This document shows, piece by piece, positions 8,640-17,572 of a DNA stretch of 64,000 bases. The position numbers and the translations under genes were made by a program. The stretch comes from Vallitalea guaymasensis (GTDB lineage Bacteria; Bacillota; Clostridia; Lachnospirales; Vallitaleaceae), in contig NZ_CP058561.1 of assembly GCF_018141425.1 (NCBI RefSeq), positions 1,240,001-1,304,000 on the forward strand, written 5' to 3'. Below the pieces are notes generated by a model that saw nothing but the letters and a program-made list of their open reading frames with translations, was not told where the DNA came from and searched no databases. Within the stretch, counting starts at the first letter, position 1. Each line of letters starts with the position of its first letter.

Positions 8640-10676
8640 TTAGACGCATTCTTTTTCTTCATTAAATATCAATTCCTTATTTTTCATTTGACTGAAAAAG
8701 TTATACAACATATCAATTTTTTTCCTTCTAAGAATACCTACTTTACTTATATACATTTTTATTTCTATAACACGTTGTAAAGCATCAAGCTTGTTGTCAC
8801 CATCCATAAGCCTATCATATGGCAATCCCCACATTATCCCAGTCATGAATAATTTATCGTCAATATTATGAGGGTTATATTTATGATATAATTCTTGGTA
8901 CTCTTCTTCATTCTTCCATATACCTATGTTCAACTTCCTACGTAAAGGTTTTGATTCCACATAGTTCTCATGGTTTTTCAATTGGATACGATGACCATTA
9001 ACGTATATAATATTAATATTCTTCCTTAGAGCAAAGTTAAAAGCTTCATCTATTTGGTTGATTATTGGCTCTCCCTTATCATTTAGAGAAGTATTGCATA
9101 TTATAGGAACTCCTGTGATTCTATGATACGCTTCCATCAACTGATACAATCTTGACTGCTTCGTATCCTTATCTATAGTTTGTAATCTTGCTGTACCATT
9201 AGAATGAGCAATAGCTATAACCTCATTAATTCTTTCTTCTTTAATTTTGAGAGTATGCAACATATAGGGTGATTCATAATTATTCTCAAACCAATCTTTA
9301 ACATGCTCTTTTAATACAATAGGTGCAACAGGTCTCCACCATTGTCGCTTTTTAATAATATTCAAGGTGTCCTTTGTCGCTTGTTTTCTTGGGTCACCTA
9401 GTATACTTCGCCCTCCTAATGCACGAGGTCCGATTTCTGAATGACCATCAAACCATATTATTGGCTCCTTAATCAAATCCATGGCTCCTTGCTCTTCATT
9501 AAATGGATCTATTGAATGAATGAAGTGTTCAAATTCATTATTATCAAGAAACTTTTCCAGGCTGTCACTTTCTCCATAATAGGCTGATTCTAATTTGAAA
9601 TTAAACTCTCCATCTGTCTTACAATTAAATGCATTAAGTCCAATCCCTAATGCCATACCACTATCACTGACACAAGGTGGCGCTAGAAAACCTTTAAAAT
9701 GATATTTATCCATTAAATATGTATTACATGGACAATTCAAGGCAAATCCACCTGACATGGCTAGGTAGGTTTCCTTTGGAACAATACCAAAATCTCTAAT
9801 AGCATTTTCAATATTCAATTCCATAATCCTATAAGACATGTTCTGAATAATTTTCATTACCATACTTATTTTATTTTCTCTTTCACTGAATCTCTTATCA
9901 AAGTAATTAAATCTGACTCCTGCATCCTCTTGGGTATAGGACTCAATTTCTCTAACTAGACTAAGAAGTTGATTTTCTGCTTGATTTGATTTATCCAATG
10001 GCAAAGCTTTATTTACAAGAATATTATCAACTTCAAGATATGCCTTGCTTTCACTTGCCGCAGCAAGTGCCATCAAACTACCCTCTCTCATATTGAAGTA
10101 AGTTGATACATGTTCCCAAAATATTCCTGGAGAATATACAGGGGATAAAGAAAGGTCTTTAGTACCAGCTTTTGAAAAAGCTGCAACAAATGGATATTTC
10201 TCAATCTCACCTTTTTCGCCTTCTTTATTGTAAGCATTGACAATACAATCAGAACCAGCATCTAAATTGAATCCAAGAACATTTTCTTTTCTATATATCT
10301 CTGTATCCATAAATATACAAGAAGATAAATGTGACATACAATGGTAGGTATACTCAGGATATTTATGTTTTGATAAGTAACTATCATCTGCTAATAATTC
10401 TGGAACACCCCATATTTCTATGACATCATCTAATGTTAATCCTTCTTTTTCTAGTAAACTACTCAAAATCTGTTGACAATGTTCTTTATCATAGCAGGCA
10501 AATGCATTTTGTTTGTACCCAGTTAATCGCTCTAGTTCCCAATAACGTATAAGCTTTACATTAGAATTCTTTTTTTCCCATAGTGCAACGCAATTATCAT
10601 GTCGAATTCCTATTGAAAGAACATTACTAGCCTCATTGATTTCTAAATATGCTGATAAATAATATCCATCTTTCAT
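8640..10676 (-). CDS. O-carbamoyltransferase, copy 2 (TobZ/CmcH/NodU family)
   Basis: A 678-residue paralogue of the flanking two genes, predicted to transfer a carbamoyl group from carbamoyl phosphate to a hydroxyl. It has YHCMSHLSSC (HxxxH metal site), LDAGSD in place of the VDGGSD of its sisters, ALNCPCNTYL, PPCVSDSGMALG, IGPRALGGRSILGDPR and RQWWRPVAPIV, so both the Kae1-like and YrdC-like halves seem intact. The divergent region is the C-terminal tail of about 90 residues, which ends in a Lys/Glu-rich segment. It lies 28 bases before copy 1 and 19 bases after copy 3. Tandem duplication with kept active-site motifs suggests different acceptor hydroxyls rather than decay. Confidence 0.93.
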   Translation of the reverse strand: MKDGYYLSAYLEINEASNVLSIGIRHDNCVALWEKKNSNVKLIRYWELERLTGYKQNAFACYDKEHCQQILSSLLEKEGLTLDDVIEIWGVPELLADDSYLSKHKYPEYTYHCMSHLSSCIFMDTEIYRKENVLGFNLDAGSDCIVNAYNKEGEKGEIEKYPFVAAFSKAGTKDLSLSPVYSPGIFWEHVSTYFNMREGSLMALAAASESKAYLEVDNILVNKALPLDKSNQAENQLLSLVREIESYTQEDAGVRFNYFDKRFSERENKISMVMKIIQNMSYRIMELNIENAIRDFGIVPKETYLAMSGGFALNCPCNTYLMDKYHFKGFLAPPCVSDSGMALGIGLNAFNCKTDGEFNFKLESAYYGESDSLEKFLDNNEFEHFIHSIDPFNEEQGAMDLIKEPIIWFDGHSEIGPRALGGRSILGDPRKQATKDTLNIIKKRQWWRPVAPIVLKEHVKDWFENNYESPYMLHTLKIKEERINEVIAIAHSNGTARLQTIDKDTKQSRLYQLMEAYHRITGVPIICNTSLNDKGEPIINQIDEAFNFALRKNINIIYVNGHRIQLKNHENYVESKPLRRKLNIGIWKNEEEYQELYHKYNPHNIDDKLFMTGIMWGLPYDRLMDGDNKLDALQRVIEIKMYISKVGILRRKKIDMLYNFFSQMKNKELIFNEEKECV

Positions 10677-10695
10677 TGGACTTCTACCTTTCCTA

Positions 10696-12690
10696 CTATA
10701 GTTTTTTTGTATTTATATTGGCATTCATTATTCTTATTAAAAGAATTTGCTTATTAAATAATGGATCTTTTTTCAGTAGTTCTTTTACTTGTTTTGCAAT
10801 CTCCTTCTGCTTTTCATAATCTAAATCAAATAATTCGATGCCTTTATACAAATTGGTAAATGTATAAACATAGATTTCTTTTTGAGAGAGGTTATATGGA
10901 TTATATTTTTTAATTAATTCTTGTTTATGAAACTCATCTTTCCATATTTCCATTTGAAGCTTTCTCTCCAATACTTCTTGGTTCTTATATTGTTCATGAT
11001 TCTTGAATAGTATTCTATAACCATTGAAATAGCCCACTCTTATATTTTTACGCAAAGCAAAATTACAGGCTTCTTCAATTCTATTGATTATAGGTTCTCC
11101 CTTATCATTCAAAGAGGTATTACAGATAATAGGTACTCCTGACACATTCTCAAATTCCTTCATTACCTTATAGAGGTATGTTTGAGGATTACTTCTATCA
11201 ATAGTCTGCAACCTTGATGTTCCATCTTCATGGACGATTGCAGGTACTATCTGTCTTTTATCCTCTAACAGTTCTAGAGCTTGTAACATAAAAGGAGACT
11301 CGTAATCATTATAAAACCATTCACCTACTTTTTCTTTTAATACAATAGGAGCTACAGGTCGCCACCATTGTCTTTTCTTTACTTCATTCAAACGATCCTT
11401 TGTTCTAGTATATCTAGGATCACCAATCAAACTTCTTGCACCTAAAGCTCTTGGTCCAACCTCAGAATTTCCTTCATACCATAGAACAATGTCTTCTTGC
11501 ATATCTTCTACAACTTTAACTGCATCAAATTCTTCAACGCTTTCTATAAAATTACTGAATTCCTGTTTATCTAAGAATTCTTTTACTTTATAGCTATCAC
11601 CGTAATAAGCATGTTCTAATTTGAAATCAAAATCCCCTGAGGTTCTCACATAAAACGATGATAATCCAATCCCCAATGCCATACCAGAATCACTTACACA
11701 AGGTGGTGCTATAAATCCTTTAAAATGATATTTATTCATTAAATAAGTGTTGCATGGACAATTCAAAGCAAATCCACCTGACATAGCAAGATATGTATCC
11801 TCTGTACTTAAACCAAATTTCTCAATAGCTTCTTCAATGCTATTGTCCATAATTTTATAGGATATTTGTTGAACTATTTTCATAGCCATACTAATACGAT
11901 TTTCCTTCTCACTGAATCTTTCATCGAAATAGTTGAATTTTTCACCTATATCATCTTTGGTATAAGTATCTATTTCATCCATCATACTGAATATTTTTTT
12001 ACGACTGTTTGTCCCCATCTTAAACTCATCAAAAGGCAATAGATCTTCTATATTATAATAGGCTTTACTCTCACTAGCGGAAGCTAATGCCATTAAAGTA
12101 CCTTCTCTTATGTTATATCGCATTAAAGCCCATCCCCATATTTCAGCTGGTGATACAACTGGAAATAAGTTCAACTTTTTTCCAGCTTCTGAGTAACATC
12201 CCATATAAAAATGCCGGTCATATTCACTTATACCCTCTCTATCATACGCATCAATAGTGTTATCAGAGCCACCGTCTACAGCAAATGCTAGAATATTTTC
12301 ATGCCTGAATATATCCATATCCATACAAAGACAAGATGCCAAATGAGCAAAACCGTGTAATGTGTATTCAGGAAACAAGTACTTTGGTAAATAGCTATCA
12401 TCCTCTTGTAACTCTGGCTCACCCCATATCTCTACTACATCATCTAATGTAATATCATATTCACTTAACAATTCATTGATAATATCTTTACACTGCTTGA
12501 CATCAAAAAATGGTAACCTTTGTTGTTTAATACCTGTTAACCTTTCTAACTCCCAATAATGGATTAAGGATACGCTGCGTCCTTTTTTTTCCCACAAAGC
12601 AATACTTTCATCATGTCTATGTCCTGCTTGATACAGATGACCTAATTTAGAGATATTAATATAAGCAGAGACATAAAACCCATCCTTCAT
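10696..12690 (-). CDS. O-carbamoyltransferase, copy 3 (TobZ/CmcH/NodU family)
   Basis: A 664-residue paralogue and the first of the three in transcription order, 35 bases after the ETF alpha gene. Family marks: LHGFAHLASC (HxxxH), VDGGSD, GGFALNCPCNTYL, PPCVSDSGMALG, VGPRALGARSLIGDPR, RQWWRPVAPIV and ICNTSLNDKGEP. The start MKDGFYVSAY has AAGGGAG upstream. It is slightly shorter at the C-terminus than copy 2. The reaction expected from the family is carbamoyl-adenylate formation in the C-terminal half and transfer to a substrate hydroxyl in the Kae1-like half. Its acceptor is unknown; the alpha-hydroxyls expected from hydroxymalonyl units are candidates (inference). Confidence 0.93.
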   Translation of the reverse strand: MKDGFYVSAYINISKLGHLYQAGHRHDESIALWEKKGRSVSLIHYWELERLTGIKQQRLPFFDVKQCKDIINELLSEYDITLDDVVEIWGEPELQEDDSYLPKYLFPEYTLHGFAHLASCLCMDMDIFRHENILAFAVDGGSDNTIDAYDREGISEYDRHFYMGCYSEAGKKLNLFPVVSPAEIWGWALMRYNIREGTLMALASASESKAYYNIEDLLPFDEFKMGTNSRKKIFSMMDEIDTYTKDDIGEKFNYFDERFSEKENRISMAMKIVQQISYKIMDNSIEEAIEKFGLSTEDTYLAMSGGFALNCPCNTYLMNKYHFKGFIAPPCVSDSGMALGIGLSSFYVRTSGDFDFKLEHAYYGDSYKVKEFLDKQEFSNFIESVEEFDAVKVVEDMQEDIVLWYEGNSEVGPRALGARSLIGDPRYTRTKDRLNEVKKRQWWRPVAPIVLKEKVGEWFYNDYESPFMLQALELLEDKRQIVPAIVHEDGTSRLQTIDRSNPQTYLYKVMKEFENVSGVPIICNTSLNDKGEPIINRIEEACNFALRKNIRVGYFNGYRILFKNHEQYKNQEVLERKLQMEIWKDEFHKQELIKKYNPYNLSQKEIYVYTFTNLYKGIELFDLDYEKQKEIAKQVKELLKKDPLFNKQILLIRIMNANINTKKL

Positions 12691-12725
12691 AGTCTAATCT
12701 CCCTTCTGGATACTTCTCGTGTTTC

Positions 12726-13706
12726 TTATTTTTCAAGTTCTGCTAATATATTCTCACCTTTGTCAACTATTACGTAATCCGAGTATTCAAATATGGGGGC
12801 ATTCACATCAGTATTGACTGCTATAATGACCTGTGCACCCTTAATGCCAACCATATGTTGAGTTGCTCCTGACACTCCCAATGCAACACAGATATCAGGA
12901 CTGATACTAATACCCGACTGACCAATCTGACGATTCTCCTGGATCATCTTTTCTTCTACGGCTGCCTTAGTCCCTACAACAACGGCACCATATTGTCGTG
13001 CAACTGTCTTGCATAAATCCATCGAATGTTTCATTCCTCTCCCAACGACAAAGACAATCTTGGCTGACTTAATATCCACACGTTCCTTAAGATCTAATGC
13101 TTTACGTTCCAAAACCTCAATATTTTTGTCTAAACCCTTTTCTGTATAGGAGAAATATTCCATATTGAAGGTTATCTCATTAGTTACAAATCTTGATTCG
13201 AATATATTTTCTTTTATTGTACACATCTGAAGCTTCTCATTAATACATGTTATCTTCGCTAATACAGATTCACTCATGGCTGGTCTAATGAAGACATATC
13301 TTTCCTTATCACCATCATACTTTATATCAGTACAGCATGCAGTTAGTCCAGCATTAAACCGAACAGATAACATCGCAGCTGTCTGTCTGCCTGTTATAGA
13401 TGCTGGAAATAATATGACATCAGGCAGTTTATCTTTTAGCATTGTTGCTATACATTTCACATATAATGAAATACTATATCCTTCTCTTTGTTCACAAAAG
13501 ATAACTCTATCTGCTCCATATTGAAATAATTTCTTGAACTCACCTTCCCGATTCACTCCAACACAAATAACTGATACCTCATCATTATCATTTCTCTTTA
13601 ACCTAATACCTTTATGTAGAATCTGTAAAACATGTTCTGTTGCATATTGTACATCCTGATCATTTATAATCCATATTTTTTTATTTCCCATATGTACATA
13701 CTCCAT
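12726..13706 (-). CDS. etfA: Electron transfer flavoprotein alpha subunit
   Basis: A 326-residue ETF alpha subunit that with the beta subunit carries electrons from an acyl-CoA/acyl-ACP dehydrogenase. The C-terminal FAD-binding domain is plain: GQSGISISPDICVALG near residue 255, SGATQHMVGIKGA, and AVNTDVNAPIFEYSDYVI. The start overlaps the end of etfB by 26 bases; an ATG five codons inside is also possible and has GGAG nine bases away. Position inside a PKS tailoring operon, directly after etfB and the acyl-ACP dehydrogenase, argues for a dedicated electron carrier for the hydroxymalonyl-ACP pathway. Confidence 0.93.
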   Translation of the reverse strand: MEYVHMGNKKIWIINDQDVQYATEHVLQILHKGIRLKRNDNDEVSVICVGVNREGEFKKLFQYGADRVIFCEQREGYSISLYVKCIATMLKDKLPDVILFPASITGRQTAAMLSVRFNAGLTACCTDIKYDGDKERYVFIRPAMSESVLAKITCINEKLQMCTIKENIFESRFVTNEITFNMEYFSYTEKGLDKNIEVLERKALDLKERVDIKSAKIVFVVGRGMKHSMDLCKTVARQYGAVVVGTKAAVEEKMIQENRQIGQSGISISPDICVALGVSGATQHMVGIKGAQVIIAVNTDVNAPIFEYSDYVIVDKGENILAELEK

Positions 13707-14466
13707 TGTCTTTTCCTAATATAATATTTTTAATGATCATAGCCGTATTTTCAATATCTCCGTCCAATATTGTCTGTTCTTTTTTTACCATAGGATTGAT
13801 TTTGTTAACATCTTGAACAATGGTCTTAGACCCTTTTAGTCCACACATGGACCTATCAATCTCTAAATCATTCCTATTCCAAACAACTATTTCTTTGTTT
13901 TTTGCACGTTTTAACCTTAACAAGTTGATTTTTTTATATATCGTAGTACAATTTCTATATGAAATGACAGCAGGTAATCTTACTTTCAACTTTTCAATGC
14001 ACTCACCATTTTCTCTTTCTATAGATGCATTTTCCACACTTAAATCCATTATGGTCTCAACCTGAGCTATGCAAGGCATCCCTAGCTGTTCTGAAAGAGC
14101 ATATACAACTTGTCCTGTTTCACCATCTACTGTTTTTTGTCCACAGCAAATAAGATCCACATCACCTATTTTTTCAATTGCTTTTTTTAGTACATAGGAA
14201 GTTGCGATAGTATCCGCACCTGCAAAATGCTTATCACTCAGATGAATCACATCATCAACTCCAAGTGCAATACAACGTCTTAATGCTTCTTTAGCACCCT
14301 CAGGACCCATACTGATACAGATTATTTCTGTACCTTCTTTTTTCATTTCAATTATATTTTGTAGAGCATACAAATCATATGGATTTATTACCAGATTTTC
14401 AAGGTGTTCATTTTCCTTGTAAACAAGTTCCTTTTTTACAGGTTTAATACACATAACTATTCTCAA
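13681..14466 (-). CDS. etfB: Electron transfer flavoprotein beta subunit
   Basis: An ETF beta subunit of 261 residues, partner of the etfA next door. It shows the family N-terminus RIVMCIKPV, the NPYDLYALQNIIEMK segment, GPEGAKEALRRCIALGVDDVIHL, and the AMP/FAD-site region FAGADTIATSYVL plus CCGQKTVDGETGQV. No ATG fits the family start. TTG at 14464-14466 aligns with the usual MKIVVC start and lies ten bases after AGGA; a second TTG at 14473-14475 is almost inside that site, so I prefer the downstream one. It lies 49 bases after the dehydrogenase gene, in the order dehydrogenase-etfB-etfA that is common in clostridial acyl-CoA oxidation operons. Confidence 0.9.
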   Translation of the reverse strand: MRIVMCIKPVKKELVYKENEHLENLVINPYDLYALQNIIEMKKEGTEIICISMGPEGAKEALRRCIALGVDDVIHLSDKHFAGADTIATSYVLKKAIEKIGDVDLICCGQKTVDGETGQVVYALSEQLGMPCIAQVETIMDLSVENASIERENGECIEKLKVRLPAVISYRNCTTIYKKINLLRLKRAKNKEIVVWNRNDLEIDRSMCGLKGSKTIVQDVNKINPMVKKEQTILDGDIENTAMIIKNIILGKDNGVCTYGK

Positions 14467-14515
14467 GTCAACCAATTCCTTTCATAAGCTAAAATTACAT
14501 TTACCATATTTTTAC

Positions 14516-15655
14516 CTAGACCACTCGACTTCTTATCATGTTATATATGGTATTTTTCTGCATTTCATTGGTTCCTGAATAGATACTGCACGCTAGAGCA
14601 TCCCTTAATTCCCTTTCAATCTCATAATCTTTTGTATACCCATAAGCACCGAATATCTGAAGTGCATCTCTACATGTCTTAATGTAATTTTCACTGACAT
14701 AGGTTTTAAAGATAGAAGACTCCATAAAAGCGCTTTTACCTTGATCCTTAAGCCATGCTATTTTATATAACATCAATCGAGATAATTCTATACTCATTTG
14801 CATATCAGCTATTTTATGAGATATAGATTGATTTTCACCGATTAACCGATTAAATTGTTTTCGATTATTTACATGTTCTAAACATTTTTCCATTATTCTC
14901 TGCATAACACCTACATGTGGAGCAAATTCATAGCAACGCTCCCATTCAAGTGCCGCAGTCATTATATTAGCCCCCATATTGAATCTACCCAGAACGTTTT
15001 CCTTGGGAACAATACAATTGTCCAGTACTATTTCTGATGTAGGACATGCTCCTAGACCCATTTTCTTTATGTCTTCACATACCTGAAATCCTTCAAACTC
15101 TTTTTCTATAACAAAAGCTGTATAACGTTTGAAAGCTCCTTCACTGGTGACTGCGAAAACAATAAAGATATCTGCTATTGGACCGTTGGAAATGAACATC
15201 TTCGTACCATTTAGGACATAATGATCCCCTTTATCTTCTGCATGAGTAGCCATACTCATAGCATCTGATCCAGCTTCTGCTTCAGTGATAGCAATTGCAC
15301 CAATCTTTTGTCCTGCTACCATCTTCTCTAAATATTTTTCTTTTAACTCTTCACTACCGTAGAGATAAATTAGGTTTTGACCTACCCAGATATGATTATT
15401 GATTACAAAAATAAATCCGTTATTCTTACAGGCATACCCTAATCCTTCAAACATCAAAGCTGCTGTAAGATAGCTTTCTTCTAAGCCTCCATATTGTTCT
15501 GATACAGTGACTCCTAATAACCCTAGATCAGAAATTTCTTTCCACATTTCCATTGAGAATGTTTCTATGTACTTATTGTCATTAAGATGATTTTTTGCAA
15601 AATCAATGATTTCATTCTTTAACATCATTTGTTCTTTTGAAATAAAGAAATCCAA
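14516..15655 (-). CDS. Acyl-ACP/acyl-CoA dehydrogenase (FkbI-like), TTG start
   Basis: A 379-residue flavin dehydrogenase of the acyl-CoA dehydrogenase family, first gene of block A. From the chosen start it reads DFFISKEQMMLKNEIIDFA, then AITEAEAGSDAMSM near residue 128, KMFISNGPIAD, and the C-terminal AYGYTKDYEIERELRDA and SGTNEMQ motifs. In FK520 and zwittermicin pathways FkbI/ZmaE-type enzymes oxidise the glyceryl-derived aldehyde to the malonyl level on an ACP; the FkbH, ACP and FkbK-like genes downstream support that role. The frame is open to an ATG at 15751, but the TTG at 15653-15655 has a near-perfect AAGGAGG six bases upstream and the extra 32 residues match no family part, so TTG is preferred. 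Confidence 0.9.
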   Translation of the reverse strand: MDFFISKEQMMLKNEIIDFAKNHLNDNKYIETFSMEMWKEISDLGLLGVTVSEQYGGLEESYLTAALMFEGLGYACKNNGFIFVINNHIWVGQNLIYLYGSEELKEKYLEKMVAGQKIGAIAITEAEAGSDAMSMATHAEDKGDHYVLNGTKMFISNGPIADIFIVFAVTSEGAFKRYTAFVIEKEFEGFQVCEDIKKMGLGACPTSEIVLDNCIVPKENVLGRFNMGANIMTAALEWERCYEFAPHVGVMQRIMEKCLEHVNNRKQFNRLIGENQSISHKIADMQMSIELSRLMLYKIAWLKDQGKSAFMESSIFKTYVSENYIKTCRDALQIFGAYGYTKDYEIERELRDALACSIYSGTNEMQKNTIYNMIRSRVV

Positions 15656-16232
15656 AGTATCCCTCCTTGCTGTTTTGATAGTTAACTGAAATGTATAATA
15701 GAACTGAATATATATTCTGAATAAAAACTTTTTATAGTTAAAATTAGTCATTTAACTGTTCTCGTATAGAAAATAGGGCTTTTTCTTTTTACAATATTAT
15801 GAATAGTTAATTTACAAGTCTTAATATATGTTTTAAACTAGCTCATAAACATGAAATTATAGCACCTTTTTTAGATAAAATATAGAATTATTATCTTTAG
15901 AATTTATTGTTATAATTTTCATCGTATTTTAATAATATCACTTATTTATACATTTTTCAATGTTTTTATTATTTATTATCAATTTTATAGCTTATTAACA
16001 GTTTTTTCTGCTTTTAAATATTAATTAAACCATATATATCAATATATTATTTCAAACTTTATTTTTGTTAACATTTAAATAATTTATTATTAATAATATT
16101 TTACTAATTTTATTATATTTTCAAATTATATTTACGTTTTCACTTAATAATCATTAATGTATTTTTTTATCCATATATTATAATTATCAAATAAATTTCT
16201 TGTTTTACTATTATTTAACATTATACTTAAGC
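15656..16232. promoter_or_regulatory. Long AT-rich gap carrying the block A promoter
   Basis: No gene is visible in these 577 bases, which are extremely AT-rich, especially 15900-16220. All PKS-linked genes of block A run leftward from here with gaps under 50 bases or with overlaps, so their promoter must lie in this stretch. A weak TATTAT on the minus strand (complement of about 15694-15699) and a perfect palindrome GAATATATATTC at 15706-15717 sit just upstream of the dehydrogenase ribosome site. I could not find a convincing -35 box, so the exact promoter is not called. Confidence 0.5.
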
Positions 16233-16272
16233 AAAAAAATTCTAGGCAATAGTCTATTACCTAGAATTTTTT
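16233..16272. terminator. Bidirectional rho-independent terminator
   Basis: Perfect 13-bp inverted repeat, AAAAAATTCTAGG at 16233-16245 with its complement at 16260-16272, enclosing a 14-base loop. On the minus strand the hairpin ends in a U run and would stop transcription from the DUF6472 gene before block A; on the plus strand it also ends in T bases. Confidence 0.8.
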
Positions 16273-16292
16273 ATTTACATCCATTTAGTTTT

Positions 16293-16475
16293 CTAAAATG
16301 CCTGTTTTCTAACAATAGTATAGTCATCACCCATTCTAAAATAAGGACAACCATTGTACTTACTATAACTTAATTTTTCAACATCATCTTGTTCTAGACT
16401 CAATGAACAATAATAGTCATCAGTTTCTTCATCATATGTCAGATACAGGCAATAATCACACTGATTTTTTTTCAT
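16293..16475 (-). CDS. Small four-cysteine protein, DUF6472-like
   Basis: A 60-residue protein with an N-terminal CDYC pair, a YYCSL cysteine, a GCPYFRMGDDYTIVRKQ C-terminal block and many Tyr/Asp/Glu residues. It matches what I know of the DUF6472 family of short proteins in Lachnospiraceae and relatives. The four cysteines (residues 6, 9, 23 and 44) could bind a metal; the function is unknown. AAGGA lies seven bases before the ATG. It follows the nucleotidyltransferase-like gene by 51 bases and ends just before a strong terminator, so the two probably share a transcript. Confidence 0.85.
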   Translation of the reverse strand: MKKNQCDYCLYLTYDEETDDYYCSLSLEQDDVEKLSYSKYNGCPYFRMGDDYTIVRKQAF

Positions 16476-16526
16476 CTTTACTTCCTTTCATTTTTCCTTT
16501 CCATTTATAATTTTCTATTTTCATAA

Positions 16527-17300
16527 TTATAGTCCCCATACTTCATGTAAAGTACTTCTAAACAGGTTATCTAGTGCATCAATATCATCACTTACCTGTA
16601 TGTTAAGGGTTTTAACATATTCCTTATAATAACATATTTTATCTTCTAGAAAATAATTTATAATATTTATTTTCTTTTGTTTGTCTATTTCGTTGCCACT
16701 TCGTTTTATAACAAGTAGTTTCTCAATCTCATTGACTAATTCTTTGTCTAAGTGTAGATGGTTCATAAGGTCTTCAAATAACATAGGTGGCTGAGTTCCA
16801 TATTTTTCAGTCCACATACATGCCATAATTGGTCTAAGTACGTAGAAGTACTTTTTAACTCTTATCTCCTCACCTTTTAAATACTCTCTATAATTTCCCT
16901 CTGCCATATGCAAATAGTGATAGATACATGATTTTGAAGAAAAATAATCTTTTAGCAGCTCTTTTAGTTCATTAACTAGACTAGTTCTCTCCCCATATAT
17001 GATTGGTGAGCTTAACCATTCTAGTAATGTGGGATTGGATTTTTTAAATAACACCAATGTTTTTCTTAGATCCCATCCATTAATGTCAAGTAAGTTGTTT
17101 ATAGGTAATTCTATGACATCTCTTTTTTCCTTAATGGACATATACCATTCTGGTTTGTGAATATATATAAATCTTACATCATAATCACTATCTTTGGATT
17201 CAAAGCCCCAGCCCCTGCTTCCTGATTCTACAGCATATAGGATTTTCACTTCATGTTCTTGCTCTATCTCTTTCAACTTTTGTAATATAATGTCTCTCAT
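16527..17300 (-). CDS. Nucleotidyltransferase-fold protein (YcgL/COG3541-like)
   Basis: A 257-residue predicted nucleotidyltransferase. The signature is AVESGSRGWGFESKDSDYDVRFIYIH at about residues 23-48, read in two parts: the GSRGWG glycine-serine motif and the DYDVRF double-aspartate metal motif. The rest is helical with FKKSNPTLLEWLSSP near residue 87, typical of the COG3541/YcgL group found in many bacteria and phages. The substrate is unknown; members have been suggested to modify RNA or protein with nucleotides. AAGGGG lies nine bases before the ATG. It has no visible link to the PKS genes. Confidence 0.85.
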   Translation of the reverse strand: MRDIILQKLKEIEQEHEVKILYAVESGSRGWGFESKDSDYDVRFIYIHKPEWYMSIKEKRDVIELPINNLLDINGWDLRKTLVLFKKSNPTLLEWLSSPIIYGERTSLVNELKELLKDYFSSKSCIYHYLHMAEGNYREYLKGEEIRVKKYFYVLRPIMACMWTEKYGTQPPMLFEDLMNHLHLDKELVNEIEKLLVIKRSGNEIDKQKKINIINYFLEDKICYYKEYVKTLNIQVSDDIDALDNLFRSTLHEVWGL

Positions 17301-17506
17301 TTTTCATATCCCCTTATCTTTTATTGCTATTCTGGATTATTAATATGTAAAACACAGATATATCACCATTAATATATTATAACACTAAATTATATTATAT
17401 CATTCTTCTAAAGTCTAATTTGTCCATTTTTTATTACTAATAATCCACAAAAGCAATAATCTAATTTATACCTCAAACTTAGAATATGCAAGATACAAAA
17501 TAAAAA

Positions 17507-17568
17507 TAGACTTTGCTAGCTCTAATTAAGCCTGTAAAGGCATAACATTGAATGCTAAACAAAGTCTA
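17507..17568 (-). terminator. Probable terminator after the RCC1/SLH gene
   Basis: TAGACTTTG at 17507-17515 pairs with CAAAGTCTA at 17560-17568; the 44-base loop holds a second small hairpin (GCCT...AGGC). Read on the minus strand the stem is followed by ATTTTTA. It begins four bases after the stop of the surface-protein gene. Confidence 0.55.
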
Positions 17569-17572
17569 TGTT

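Noticed and set aside
8612-8662. 17-residue N-terminal extension of carbamoyltransferase copy 1
   Set aside because: It is absent from the two sister genes, and a proper AGAAGGGG site precedes the inner ATG.
15656-15751. Longer ATG-started N-terminus of the acyl-ACP dehydrogenase
   Set aside because: The added residues match no dehydrogenase part, and a far better ribosome site serves the TTG at 15653-15655.
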